Positions 45,577-55,655 are shown, counted from the stretch's first letter. The stretch: 64,000 nt of DNA from WJKG01 sp964627305 (GCA_964627305.1 CAZVHP010000002.1:186001-250000), one strand, 5' to 3'. The notes: generated by a model not told the origin, from the sequence alone. Program-made: numbers and translations.

Positions 45577-47814
45577 ATGAGGTGGTTCGCTCAGATAGTC
45601 GTCGGCAGTATCGCCATCCTTCTTACTGTCCTGTGTCTGAATTCCGCTGCGGTCGGCACTGATGGTGGTGGCATCAATTACGCCCTGTGTGATGTTCAGG
45701 TCATGTACCTCTTCGAGCACGAGGATGACATCGACTGGCCTACTCTCTACTACCTCAATGATGCTATCGGCTGCCGCATTGATCTGGTCAGCCTCCACAC
45801 GAGCGCCATTTGGCGCGCTCATTCCTCTCAGATAGAGCACAAGCAGATATTTGTCCATCGCTGTTTCGTGCCACCAGACACCACGGCGATGGATTCGCTG
45901 CTGGCCCGTACTCTGGCCGAGCGCAAGCCCGATATCGTTTTGGTGGGTGTCAGCCGCCCGGATTCGCTCCTGAGCGCTCTTGTTGACACCCTGATGGCGC
46001 TGCCTGCCGAGCCCGGTGAGTTGTTTCCGCTCGTTCGTGTGTATCGGGTCTCCGAGCCGAAGGACCTAAGGCTCCTCGATGATCGGGTAATCGTCAACAC
46101 CCGCGAGCTTCATGAAAGATATCGAGTGCGGATTGAGCGAGAGGTACCCTCGCTTTTCCCGCGATATATGTCGCCTGAACAGCTCCGGCAGCAGTTGACG
46201 GCGTACGAACTGATTTACAGAAGGACTGAGCCGTCGACTCCTCAAGCTACCTTCCTCTCGGGCCTGGAGACCTTCCGGCTCTTGACTATCATCAACGAGA
46301 CCTTCACCACCGGCCCCCAGCAGCGCACCTATGCCAAGCTGGCCCACGAGTACATTAGTGCCTTCAAGGCCGCGCAGTTCGCAGTCGGCAAGAAGCGTAC
46401 CGAACTACTCGTAAGGGGTTATAAGCAACTGACGCAGTTGATGGAACCACCCAGTGTGGGTGCTGCTGCCGGCTTTGCGCCGCCGTACCACCGGTATCTG
46501 AACAGCCTTTTCGAAAGAGCAGAATACGTTGTCCACCGCGCAGTAGGGCTGAACTGGAGCGGCACCATACTGCGTCGCGACACACCCCACGGAGAAGTAG
46601 TCAAATACCGCATCGCGGTCTCTTCCAATGGTCCCCAGCCGGTAGAGCTGTCGGAGATCACATTTCACCCTTATTGGGACACGGATCCGATCCTGGTGGA
46701 TGGGGAGCCCCGGCGTATTGCTCCGCACCAGTCGTTTGTCAGGGAATACCTGGTTGACATTCCTCCGGAGCGATTGACTGCCCAGCAGGCGGAATCCCTG
46801 CTCTTCACGGCTCAACTGCACTACGGTGCCACCCCGGTCGAGATTCACAGTGTCCTGCCGATCTGGACCAAGCCTGAGATCAACGTCCGGTTCGAGCCGT
46901 CATACTTCTTCGTGCCGCCGGTGCCAAGCCTTGATGTCGACCGTATGGTTGCCTCCATGAATTGGCGAGTCATTATTGCTAAACCCTCCGGCTACGCCGG
47001 CGAAGCGCGCCTTGACCTTGAGACGCCGCGCGGCCTGTTTGCCGGGGCCTACCGCCAGACCGTCCGGCTGGAGCGCGGAAAGACACTCGAGGTGGTGCCG
47101 ATACCGTTTTCCATCTCCAATCTGTTCGAACTGGGGATTCAGCAGCAGATCATTAGGTTGTCGATCGATGACCGGGTCGTGGCGGCAGATACGGCGCGAG
47201 TCCGCATTGCCGAGTGCAAGGTGCCGGCCAAGGTCTCTGTCGGCTTCCTCCCTGACACCACCGGGCAGCTTGAAGATGTGCTCCGGATGGCCAATGTGAA
47301 CTTCCAGCCCCTCACAGATCGTACTCTGATCACCGGTAACCTTGAGGCTTGGGACGTCATCGTTATCGGTTCCGGCGCGTCGCGAAGCTACCCGTCGTTG
47401 CCCGAAGCCAAAGATCGCCTGGAGCAGTATCTCAAGTACGGTGGATCTCTGGTAATCATGGGGCAGCCGGATGACTGGCCCGGGAATGTACTGCCGGTCG
47501 CGTTCACACCGCTGACGGAACTGGTTGACCAGGACGATATTCAGGAGCTAATCAGTCCCGCACGAGTGATGTCCACCCCTTACCGTATCACTACCAAGGG
47601 ACTGCTATCCCATTTCTATCGCCACCGCGAGGCAACCGCCGCCGTGATAGCACCTGCAGAACGCGTTCTGGCAACACCGAACGGATCCGCTCTGTTGTCT
47701 GTCTCGCGCATCGGAAACGGCCAGATCATCTACTGCGGTCTGCCGTTGCTGGATATGATAGCCCGTCTTGACATTGAGGCGATCCACCTGTTCGCCAACC
47801 TGCTGAACTATTGA
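45577..47814 (+). CDS. Large exported protein of unknown function, GATase-like C-terminus
   Basis: A 745-residue protein. Residues 1-26 are a signal peptide. I do not recognise the family. The middle (about 370-560) looks like beta-rich domains (VVKYRIAVSSNGPQPVELSEIT). The C-terminal 170 residues resemble a class I glutamine amidotransferase-like fold: WDVIVIGSGA, LEQYLKYGGSLVIMG and GNGQIIYCGLPLLD. No catalytic Cys is seen in a nucleophile elbow, so it is probably a binding or structural variant as in gliding/BatA-type surface proteins; this is a guess. It lies between two terminators and is transcribed alone. Confidence 0.75.
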   Translation: MRWFAQIVVGSIAILLTVLCLNSAAVGTDGGGINYALCDVQVMYLFEHEDDIDWPTLYYLNDAIGCRIDLVSLHTSAIWRAHSSQIEHKQIFVHRCFVPPDTTAMDSLLARTLAERKPDIVLVGVSRPDSLLSALVDTLMALPAEPGELFPLVRVYRVSEPKDLRLLDDRVIVNTRELHERYRVRIEREVPSLFPRYMSPEQLRQQLTAYELIYRRTEPSTPQATFLSGLETFRLLTIINETFTTGPQQRTYAKLAHEYISAFKAAQFAVGKKRTELLVRGYKQLTQLMEPPSVGAAAGFAPPYHRYLNSLFERAEYVVHRAVGLNWSGTILRRDTPHGEVVKYRIAVSSNGPQPVELSEITFHPYWDTDPILVDGEPRRIAPHQSFVREYLVDIPPERLTAQQAESLLFTAQLHYGATPVEIHSVLPIWTKPEINVRFEPSYFFVPPVPSLDVDRMVASMNWRVIIAKPSGYAGEARLDLETPRGLFAGAYRQTVRLERGKTLEVVPIPFSISNLFELGIQQQIIRLSIDDRVVAADTARVRIAECKVPAKVSVGFLPDTTGQLEDVLRMANVNFQPLTDRTLITGNLEAWDVIVIGSGASRSYPSLPEAKDRLEQYLKYGGSLVIMGQPDDWPGNVLPVAFTPLTELVDQDDIQELISPARVMSTPYRITTKGLLSHFYRHREATAAVIAPAERVLATPNGSALLSVSRIGNGQIIYCGLPLLDMIARLDIEAIHLFANLLNY

Positions 47815-47852
47815 TCATCTGACGGTGTTATAGTATATGTCTTTGGTAGCCT

Positions 47853-47873
47853 CCGCCTTCGGGCGGGTTTTTT
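47853..47873 (+). terminator. Rho-independent terminator
   Basis: CCGCC-TTCG-GGCGG is a 5-bp stem with a stable tetraloop, followed by GTTTTTT. It lies 38 bases past the stop of the exported protein gene and before the ABC exporter. Confidence 0.8.
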
Positions 47874-47896
47874 CACTATAGACCTGCAGACAGAGC

Positions 47897-49663
47897 ATGA
47901 CCAGACCACAGCCAAGAACCAGCTTCAGCCACCGCTTTCGGTACATCACTCCGTACTTTCGTCGGTACCGTCGCTATTTGATACTCGGCGCCATTGCCAT
48001 CGTCTGCACCAACACTCTGGCTATGACGATTCCGTACATCACCAAGATAGTCTTCGACCTGTTGGAGCAAGGAGCCGTACCTTCGCAGATCCGCAACTGG
48101 GTCCTCATCGGCATTGGCCTTGCCATCCTCGCGGGTGTCTTTCGGTTTGCCATGAGACGAACCATAATCTGGATGTCACGATGGCTGGAGTACCATCTCC
48201 GCGACGACCTGTTCGGTCACTTGCTCAAGCTGTCACCATCCTTCTACCAGAACAGCCGCACCGGTGATCTGATGGCACGCAGCACCAACGACCTTGAGGC
48301 AGTGCGCATGATGATCGGGCCCGGACTGATGTATGTCGGAAACACCGTAATCTCGATTGCGGTTGCCGTCGGGTTGATGATCTCGCTGTCGCCTGAGCTG
48401 ACGCTCTATGCTGTCGCACCAATGGTGATCTTTCCTCTGGCTGTCAACCGACTGGGCAATGCTATCCACAGGCGTTTCCAGCGCATTCAGGAGCACTTCT
48501 CCGATCTGACAGCAACCGTTCAGGAGAACCTGTCAGGAATCCGCGTCATCCGCGCTTATGGTCAGGAAGATCACGAAATCGGCTTTTTTGAGAAGATGTC
48601 ATATAGATATGTCGATCTCAATATGGACTACGCCCGCATTCAGTCGTTCCTGATCCCGTTTCTGTTTTCACTGGCTGCCGCCTTGAACGTGGTCGTGCTG
48701 TACTTCGGCGGCCGACAGGTGATCGACGGAACCATCCCGCTCGGGACGATGGTTGCCTTCCTGGCCTACCTGAACATGCTGTTCTGGCCCATGTTCGCTC
48801 TCGGCTGGGTCGTCTCGCTGTACCAGCGCGGGACGGCGTCGCTGGACCGCATAAACCACATCCTCGAAACTGAACCCCTGATATCGAATGGCGATGATAG
48901 TGCCTGTCACGGGCCTCTGCAAGGGCGGATCGAGTTCCGCGATCTGTCATTCTCCTACAGCGACATTCCAGTTCTCAAGAACATTAGTTTCACCATCGAG
49001 CCGGGGCAGACAGTCGGCATTGTCGGTCCCACAGGTTCCGGGAAGACTACACTGGTATCGCTTTTGGCGCGGCTGTACCCGGTCAGCAGAGGACAGCTCT
49101 TTGTCGATGGGCGCGATATCAACGACTGGGATGTCTCATCGCTCAGACGTCAGATCGGATTCGCCCCACAGGAGCCGTTCCTGTTCTCCGACAGTATCGG
49201 GGGCAACATCGCCTACGGTCGCAACGACGCGGACCGACAGCTTGTACGCCAGGCCGCCGAGACGGCCGCCCTGACCAGAGATATCGAGCAGTTTCCGAGT
49301 CAATTCGATACAATGGTCGGGGAACGCGGCATTACTCTCTCCGGGGGACAGAAACAACGCGCCGCCATAGCCCGCGCCATTCTGGTTGAACCCGCCGTAA
49401 TCATTTTCGATGACGCTACCAGCTCCGTCGACACCGAAACAGAGCGCGAGATCAACATCCGTATTCGAGCGGTGCTGGCCAGACGGACCGCGATTGTCAT
49501 CTCACATCGGGTAGCCTCGGTTAAGGACGCCGATCAGATTGTCTATCTTGAGGACGGTCGAATCACTGAACAGGGTACCCATGACGAACTGATGACGCAG
49601 GGCGGAGCATACGCCTCGCTCTACCGCGCGCAACTGCTGCAGGAAGAACTGGAGAAGCTGTAG
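47897..49663 (+). CDS. Heterodimeric ABC exporter, subunit with degenerate Walker B
   Basis: A 588-residue half-transporter: six membrane helices (about 25-315) and an ABC ATPase domain. Walker A is GPTGSGKTT and the signature is canonical (LSGGQKQR). Walker B ends in FDDATSSVD, with Asp where the catalytic Glu should be. Such a change marks the degenerate site partner in heterodimeric exporters of the TM287/BmrC type. Its partner is encoded immediately downstream with overlapping stop and start. The substrate is not evident; lipids or drugs are usual for the class. Confidence 0.9.
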   Translation: MTRPQPRTSFSHRFRYITPYFRRYRRYLILGAIAIVCTNTLAMTIPYITKIVFDLLEQGAVPSQIRNWVLIGIGLAILAGVFRFAMRRTIIWMSRWLEYHLRDDLFGHLLKLSPSFYQNSRTGDLMARSTNDLEAVRMMIGPGLMYVGNTVISIAVAVGLMISLSPELTLYAVAPMVIFPLAVNRLGNAIHRRFQRIQEHFSDLTATVQENLSGIRVIRAYGQEDHEIGFFEKMSYRYVDLNMDYARIQSFLIPFLFSLAAALNVVVLYFGGRQVIDGTIPLGTMVAFLAYLNMLFWPMFALGWVVSLYQRGTASLDRINHILETEPLISNGDDSACHGPLQGRIEFRDLSFSYSDIPVLKNISFTIEPGQTVGIVGPTGSGKTTLVSLLARLYPVSRGQLFVDGRDINDWDVSSLRRQIGFAPQEPFLFSDSIGGNIAYGRNDADRQLVRQAAETAALTRDIEQFPSQFDTMVGERGITLSGGQKQRAAIARAILVEPAVIIFDDATSSVDTETEREINIRIRAVLARRTAIVISHRVASVKDADQIVYLEDGRITEQGTHDELMTQGGAYASLYRAQLLQEELEKL

Positions 49664-51471
49664 TGAACTCCGCGCAGTATCACGAAGAAGTAGCCCTCGG
49701 CAAGGCCTATGATGGCCGCCTCATGAAGCGGCTGCTCAGGTACGTCAGGCCCTTTGTGTGGATGGTGGTCGTTGCTACTGCCCTGCTGCTGGTGTCGTCC
49801 TCCCTTCGTGTGTCGATGGCCTTCCTGACACAGATAGGTATCGATGACTACATCCAAACCGGCGACGCCGCCGGGCTGGGCAGAATCGCGCTGGCTTTCC
49901 TGGCGGTCATCTTCGTCATTCTTCTTGCCAGTTATGGTCAGCAGTTCCTCATGCAGCTTCTGGGGCAGCGCGTTCTTCACACCATCCGAATGGAACTGTA
50001 CGCCAAGCTTCAGCGCCTGCATCTGCGCTTTTTCGATCGCAACCCGGTGGGTCGGTTGGTCACTCGTGTGACCAACGATGTCAACGCTTTGAACGAGACC
50101 TTCTCCTCCGGCGTCGTGGCCATCATCGGCGATGTCGTCACCCTGATTCTCATCGTTGCCGCCCTCTTGTACTACAACTGGCAACTGGCTCTGATCACGT
50201 TTTTGGTGCTGCCGGCCCTGCTCGTGGTCAGTCTCGTGTTCAAAATCAAGGTCCGCCGAGCCTACCGAGATGTCCGCACACGGCTGGCGCGCACCAACGC
50301 CTTCACGCAGGAACACATCAGCGGTATGACGGTCACGCAGTTGTTCAACCAGGAGCAGCGCACGGGGCAGAAATTCGACGAGATTAACAGCTCCCTCAGA
50401 CAGGCTCACCACAGACAGATCTACTACTACGCCGTCTTCTTCCCAGTCGTCGAGGTGATCGGCGCTGTTTCGCTGGGACTGCTGCTGTATTACGGCGGCG
50501 TGCGCATCTACGAGGGGACACTCACCTTCGGCGGACTGGTGGCCTTCATTCAGTTGGTTGAGCAATTCTATCGGCCCATCCGCGATCTGTCAGAAAAATA
50601 CAACATCCTCCAGAACTCTATGGCCGCATCGGAACGAATCTTCGACCTGCTTGATACCGAACCCGCCATTGTCGACCCGCCTGCCCCGAAACGCATTGAG
50701 CAGTTCAAGGGCAGGATCGAATTCGATCATGTCCACTTCGCCTACAACGATGAGGACTGGGTGCTCAAAGATGTCACATTCACCGTCGAACCCGGAGAAC
50801 GAGTGGCGATTGTGGGTTCAACGGGCGCCGGTAAGAGCTCCCTGGTGTCCCTGTTGTTCCGATTCTACGACTACCAGAAGGGCGCCATTCGGCTCGATGG
50901 AGTCAGGATCAGCGATATGCGAGTCCGCGAACTACGTTCTCACCTTGGTCTGGTATTGCAGGATGTCTTTCTCTTCTCAGGCGATTTCGCCGGCAATGTA
51001 AGACTGCGGGATGACACGATTGGCGACGACCAGATTCGCCAGGCCCTGAGCCGCGTCGGATTCGACCGTTTCCTGAAGGGACTCCCCGACGACCTGCATA
51101 CCGAGGTCAGGGAACGAGGCTCAACACTCTCAACCGGACAGAAGCAACTCCTTTCGTTCGCAAGAGCCCTGGCCTATGATCCCAACATCCTCATTCTCGA
51201 TGAGGCCACCAGTTCGGTCGACACCGAGACCGAACTGCTCATCCAGAAGGCACTCGAGGAACTGCTGAAAGGCCGCACGTCCATTGTGATCGCACATCGA
51301 CTGTCAACAATCGAGAACGCCGACAAGATCGTGGTTTTGCATCACGGTCGAGTGCGCGAGATCGGCACTCACACTGAATTGTTGAACAAGCGCGGCGTTT
51401 ACCATACTTTGTACCAGATGCAATACAGCCGGATGCCTTACGAGGCCACTCGGACAGCCAGAACACCATGA
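49663..51471 (+). CDS. Heterodimeric ABC exporter, catalytically competent subunit
   Basis: A 602-residue half-transporter. A polar N-terminal 25 residues precede six membrane helices and the ATPase domain. Walker A is GSTGAGKSS, Walker B is LILDEATSSVD with a normal catalytic Glu, but the signature is LSTGQ rather than LSGGQ. Together with the upstream subunit this gives one consensus and one degenerate ATP site. The start is a GTG overlapping the upstream stop (TAGTG). The next gene also overlaps it by four bases. Confidence 0.92.
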   Translation: MNSAQYHEEVALGKAYDGRLMKRLLRYVRPFVWMVVVATALLLVSSSLRVSMAFLTQIGIDDYIQTGDAAGLGRIALAFLAVIFVILLASYGQQFLMQLLGQRVLHTIRMELYAKLQRLHLRFFDRNPVGRLVTRVTNDVNALNETFSSGVVAIIGDVVTLILIVAALLYYNWQLALITFLVLPALLVVSLVFKIKVRRAYRDVRTRLARTNAFTQEHISGMTVTQLFNQEQRTGQKFDEINSSLRQAHHRQIYYYAVFFPVVEVIGAVSLGLLLYYGGVRIYEGTLTFGGLVAFIQLVEQFYRPIRDLSEKYNILQNSMAASERIFDLLDTEPAIVDPPAPKRIEQFKGRIEFDHVHFAYNDEDWVLKDVTFTVEPGERVAIVGSTGAGKSSLVSLLFRFYDYQKGAIRLDGVRISDMRVRELRSHLGLVLQDVFLFSGDFAGNVRLRDDTIGDDQIRQALSRVGFDRFLKGLPDDLHTEVRERGSTLSTGQKQLLSFARALAYDPNILILDEATSSVDTETELLIQKALEELLKGRTSIVIAHRLSTIENADKIVVLHHGRVREIGTHTELLNKRGVYHTLYQMQYSRMPYEATRTARTP

Positions 51472-52277
51472 AGACTATCGACCTGACCAAACGCGACCTT
51501 CGCCGCTTTGTAACGTTCGCCGCTGATACCGCCGTAGGGGCGGGGAATCTGCTCAAACGCGGTTTCAACAGGCAGCACAGCGTCCGCTACAAAGGCCGCA
51601 TAAACCCTGTAACGGAGTACGACACGCGTTCCGAGCGATACATCGTAAGCCAGGTCAACAGACGTTTCCGCGATCACAACATCCTCGCCGAGGAAGGCAC
51701 CGACCAGCAGGAGCGCTCCGAATTCCTCTGGGTCATTGACCCCCTCGACGGCACCGTGAACTATGCTCACCGATTCCCCATCTACTGCGTCTCCATCGGA
51801 CTGCTTTACAGAGGTGAACCGGTTGTCGGCGCTGTCTACGACCCCGAGCGCAACGAGCTGTTCTCCGCAAGTCGTGACCAGGGAGCGCATATGAACAGCA
51901 GACGAATCCAGGTTTCCGATGAGAACAGACTCGATCGCGCGCTTGTGGCTACCGGATTCGCTTACGACGTGGCCACTGCCCGTAAGAATAACCTGGGCCT
52001 GTTCTCGCGCATGGTTAAGTGTGCGCAGGGCGTCAGACGACCCGGCTCAGCCGCTATCGATCTGTGCTGGCTGGCCGCCGGCCGGCTTGATGCCTTCTGG
52101 GAATTCAAGCTGCACCCCTGGGACACGGCCGCGGCCGTTGTGATTGTCCGCGAGGCCGGTGGTAAAGTGACTAAAATCGACGGTACCAGATACTCCATCT
52201 TCGACGACGAAATCCTCGCCTCAAACAGGCGTCTTCATCCGGTCATGAAGAAGACCCTTCTGGCGCCAACGGCGTAG
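51468..52277 (+). CDS. Inositol-monophosphatase family phosphatase
   Basis: A 269-residue magnesium-dependent phosphatase. Metal-binding motifs are EEG near residue 67, DPLDGT in WVIDPLDGTVNYAH, and the C-terminal WDTAAAVVIVREAGG. Substrates of the family include inositol phosphates, PAP, FBP and histidinol phosphate; the sequence alone does not decide. It begins with ATGA overlapping the ABC exporter gene, so it is co-transcribed with it, perhaps for no functional reason. Confidence 0.92.
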   Translation: MKTIDLTKRDLRRFVTFAADTAVGAGNLLKRGFNRQHSVRYKGRINPVTEYDTRSERYIVSQVNRRFRDHNILAEEGTDQQERSEFLWVIDPLDGTVNYAHRFPIYCVSIGLLYRGEPVVGAVYDPERNELFSASRDQGAHMNSRRIQVSDENRLDRALVATGFAYDVATARKNNLGLFSRMVKCAQGVRRPGSAAIDLCWLAAGRLDAFWEFKLHPWDTAAAVVIVREAGGKVTKIDGTRYSIFDDEILASNRRLHPVMKKTLLAPTA

Positions 52278-52455
52278 GCTCAGCTCTGTCAGTGATCTTG
52301 TCTGGTACCGCCTTCAGCCCGACGGGAATCGCGGGATCAAACAGCCTGTTGCTGTTGTTTATTCAGTGCGTACCGACAGGGTTGTTTTTTGGCAACAATC
52401 ACTTATTCTTTCAAGGTTCGCGGAAGTATTACGACAATGATGTATATGAGGTTAT

Positions 52456-53817
52456 ATGTCATCTAAGGTATTGGTCAAATCGGTGTCCGGCATTCGCGGG
52501 ATAGTCGGCAAGGGCCTGACCCCCGTTCTGGCAGCTACTTATGCCGCTGGCTTCGGGACTATGCTCAAAAAGGGAACGGTGGTAGTTGGGCGCGACTCCC
52601 GCCCCTCCGGCGAAATGATTGCTCACGCTGTGGTTTCCGGTCTGGTTGCAACCGGGTTGAAAGTTATTTATGTCGGTGTGGTGCCGACACCAACCGTCGA
52701 AATCGCCGTCAAAGAACTCGGAGCCGCCGGCGGTATCTGTGTGACTGCCTCGCACAATCCCGCCCCGTGGAACGCGCTGAAGTTCTTCAACAAACGTGGC
52801 GAGTTCATCACGCCGAAGGAGTACGAGAAGCTCGATGCCATTGTCGCCAAAGGGGAATTCGCCTGGAAGCCGAGTGACAAGCTGGGCAAGATCGGCAGCG
52901 AAACGGACTGGATTGATAAGCACATCTCCAGGGTCCTCAAGCTTAAGACCGTAAATCGGCGCAAGATCAAAAAGGCCAAACTGACGGTCGTAGTCGATGC
53001 CGTCAACGGCGCCGGATCCTTCGCCCTCCCGCCACTTCTCGAACAACTCGGGGTCAAGGTCAGGCAGATTAACTGCGAGGGAACCGGCAATTTTACCCAC
53101 GAGCCGGAACCGATCGCAGAGAACCTCGGCCAGCTTAGTCAGGCAGTCAGAAAGCACAAAGCGAACCTCGGCATGGCCTGCGACCCGGATGCCGACCGGC
53201 TTGCTCTGGTCGATGACAAGGGGCGCCCCATTGGTGAGGAACTGACTCTGACGATAGCTGTCAGGCAGGTCCTCAGAAAGAACCGGGGAAGTACTGTCAT
53301 TAACCTCTCGACTTCGCGGGCAACCGCCGATGTTGCCGAATCTCTTGGCTCCAAGGTTTATTACTCTCCGGTGGGCGAAACCAACGTCGTACAGGCAATG
53401 CGCCAGCGCAAGGCTGTAATCGGAGGTGAAGGCAATGGCGGCGTCATCTATCCGGCGTCTCATGCCGGCCGCGACGCGTTGGTCGGAGCGGCGCTGGTGC
53501 TGTCCTGTCTGGCCGAGGAAGAGATGACACTCTCAGAATTGGTGGAAACCCTGCCGAAGTACTACACTATAAAGGCAAAGGCCGAGCCACCTTCGGACTT
53601 CCCGGCTCGACTGAAGAGCTTTTCGACCAAAGCTGCCAGTCTTCTGGGAAAATGCAAAGTTGATCGACGTGACGGCCTGCGGTTCGATTTTGAGCATGGC
53701 TGGGTCCAAATCCGCTCCTCAAACACCGAACCCATATTCCGCCTGATAGTAGAGACAGACAGCGACCAGCTCACCCGGCAGTTGTCGCATGATGTGATGG
53801 CGCACTTCAAGGCATAG
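52456..53817 (+). CDS. glmM: Phosphoglucosamine mutase/phosphohexomutase
   Basis: A 453-residue alpha-D-phosphohexomutase. The phosphoserine loop is TASHNPAPWNALKFF, the metal loop is DPDADR, the sugar-binding loop is GEGNGGVI and the phosphate-binding loop is RSSNTEP. The active-site loop TASHNP-WN resembles archaeal-type and phosphoglucosamine mutases more than classical phosphomannomutase. The adjacent glmS, 11 bases downstream, supports a role in UDP-GlcNAc synthesis. GAGG precedes the ATG. Confidence 0.85.
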   Translation: MSSKVLVKSVSGIRGIVGKGLTPVLAATYAAGFGTMLKKGTVVVGRDSRPSGEMIAHAVVSGLVATGLKVIYVGVVPTPTVEIAVKELGAAGGICVTASHNPAPWNALKFFNKRGEFITPKEYEKLDAIVAKGEFAWKPSDKLGKIGSETDWIDKHISRVLKLKTVNRRKIKKAKLTVVVDAVNGAGSFALPPLLEQLGVKVRQINCEGTGNFTHEPEPIAENLGQLSQAVRKHKANLGMACDPDADRLALVDDKGRPIGEELTLTIAVRQVLRKNRGSTVINLSTSRATADVAESLGSKVYYSPVGETNVVQAMRQRKAVIGGEGNGGVIYPASHAGRDALVGAALVLSCLAEEEMTLSELVETLPKYYTIKAKAEPPSDFPARLKSFSTKAASLLGKCKVDRRDGLRFDFEHGWVQIRSSNTEPIFRLIVETDSDQLTRQLSHDVMAHFKA

Positions 53818-53828
53818 GAACACGATGT

Positions 53829-55655
53829 ATGTGCGGTATTGTAGGTTATGTTGGCACCAGGCAGGCAGTGCCGTTGCTGATGCAGGGACTCAAGCGACTT
53901 GAGTATCGTGGATACGACTCTGCAGGCATCGCTCTGCAGACCAATGGCGATTTGAAAGTCGCCAAGGCGGCCGGGAAGATCATCAATCTCGAGAACGAGA
54001 TAGTTGACTGGAACTTCCCCTGTACCCTCGGGATCGCGCACACGCGCTGGGCAACTCACGGGGAACCAACACAACTGAACGCCCACCCACACACTGACTC
54101 CAACCACGAGATAGCCATTGTTCACAACGGTATTATCGAGAACTACCGTGCCCTCAAGGAATTCCTGAACCGACAGGGATATCAGATCCGCACCGATACC
54201 GACACGGAGATTCTCGTGCACCTGATTCGGTTCAGCTACCAGGGTGATCTCAGCAAAGCCGTCCGGCTCGCCCTCTCGCAGGTCGAGGGGACCTATGGTA
54301 TCGCTGTCGTCTCATCGCTGCACCCCGGCCAGATTATCGCTGCCCGCATGGGTTCGCCTCTGGTCGTGGGTCTGGGCAACGGCGAGAACTTCGTGGCCAG
54401 CGATGTTTCCGCGATGCTGGATCACACCAACCGCGTGGTGTATCTCGAAAACGGCGAGATTGCCACCGTCACAGCCGACAGCTACAGCGTCACCAACATC
54501 GAGAACCAGCCCATCGTCCCGCAAATCGAGGAAGTGAGCTGGACACTGGAGCAGATCGAAAAAAGCGGCTTCGATCACTTCATGTTGAAGGAAATCTACG
54601 AGCAACCCCATACGCTCCAGCAGGCCATCCGAATCCGGCTGAACAGGGACGAAGGCATCCCGAGGCTCAATGGCCTGAATCTTCAACATGAGGAACTGCG
54701 GCGGATAAAGCGCGTGTATATCACCGCCTGCGGCACCTCCTGGCACGCCGGGCTGGTGGGTGAGTACATGATCGAAGAACTGGCCAGGCTTCCAGTCGAG
54801 GTCGAGTATGCTTCCGAACTGCGCTACCGTTCACCGATCTTCGACCCCGAATCGGTGTTCTTCGCCATCAGCCAAAGCGGTGAAACGGCCGACACTCTGG
54901 CTGCTCTGAAGGAAGCTCGCTATCACGGGATCACCTGTCTGGGCATCGTCAATGTCGTGGGATCCAGTATTGCCCGCGAAACCGACGGTGGTGTATATAT
55001 CCATGCCGGCCCCGAGATCGGCGTGGCATCAACCAAGGCTTTCACATCACAGGTCATCGTTCTCGGTCTGATTGCCACCTTGCTCGGAAGAATGCGCAAC
55101 CTGTCTGTGCAGCAGGGGCAGGAGATTATCGATGCTATGGAGAAGATCCCCGGACAGGTTCAGCATATTCTCGATCAGGCTGAGTCGATCAAGGCCATCG
55201 CTCAGAACTACTACAAGTCAAATAACTTCCTGTACCTCGGGCGCGGCATCAACTTCCCGGTCGCCCTTGAGGGTGCCCTGAAGCTCAAGGAAATCTCCTA
55301 CATCCATGCCGAGGGTTACCCGGCGGCAGAGATGAAGCACGGCCCCATCGCCCTGATCGACGAGAACATGCCGGTCGTTGTCATTGCCCTGCGCGATGCC
55401 GTCTATGACAAGGTCATGTCGAATATTGCAGAGGTCAGGGCGCGACGCGGGCGCGTTATCGCAATCGCCAACGAGGGTGATACTGAGATCGCCGAGAAAG
55501 TCAATCACGTCATTTACATCCCCAGCACCTACCGTCTGCTTTCACCCCTGCTGTCGATCATCCCGCTGCAACTGCTGGCCTATTACATTGCTGTGATGCG
55601 GGGTTGCCATGTCGATCAGCCAAGGAACCTGGCCAAGTCGGTAACTGTGGAGTAA
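53829..55655 (+). CDS. glmS: Glucosamine-6-phosphate synthase
   Basis: A 608-residue glutamine:fructose-6-phosphate aminotransferase. Cys2 (MCGIVGYVG) is the nucleophile of the N-terminal glutaminase domain. Two SIS sugar-isomerase domains follow (TACGTSWHAG and FFAISQSGETADT in the first), and the protein ends in the conserved DQPRNLAKSVTVE. It makes glucosamine-6-phosphate, the substrate of the GlmM-like enzyme encoded just upstream. No glmS ribozyme was recognised in the short upstream spacer, and none would be expected outside Firmicutes. Confidence 0.98.
   Translation: MCGIVGYVGTRQAVPLLMQGLKRLEYRGYDSAGIALQTNGDLKVAKAAGKIINLENEIVDWNFPCTLGIAHTRWATHGEPTQLNAHPHTDSNHEIAIVHNGIIENYRALKEFLNRQGYQIRTDTDTEILVHLIRFSYQGDLSKAVRLALSQVEGTYGIAVVSSLHPGQIIAARMGSPLVVGLGNGENFVASDVSAMLDHTNRVVYLENGEIATVTADSYSVTNIENQPIVPQIEEVSWTLEQIEKSGFDHFMLKEIYEQPHTLQQAIRIRLNRDEGIPRLNGLNLQHEELRRIKRVYITACGTSWHAGLVGEYMIEELARLPVEVEYASELRYRSPIFDPESVFFAISQSGETADTLAALKEARYHGITCLGIVNVVGSSIARETDGGVYIHAGPEIGVASTKAFTSQVIVLGLIATLLGRMRNLSVQQGQEIIDAMEKIPGQVQHILDQAESIKAIAQNYYKSNNFLYLGRGINFPVALEGALKLKEISYIHAEGYPAAEMKHGPIALIDENMPVVVIALRDAVYDKVMSNIAEVRARRGRVIAIANEGDTEIAEKVNHVIYIPSTYRLLSPLLSIIPLQLLAYYIAVMRGCHVDQPRNLAKSVTVE

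Noticed and set aside
47811..47839. TTGATC, 17 bases, TATATG as a promoter of the ABC exporter
   Set aside because: It overlaps the preceding stop codon, and the strong terminator at 47853-47873 lies between it and the gene, so a productive promoter there is unlikely unless it is an attenuated one.
52459..53463. 334-codon minus-strand reading frame inside the phosphohexomutase gene
   Set aside because: Antisense to all active-site motifs of the mutase and without recognisable features.
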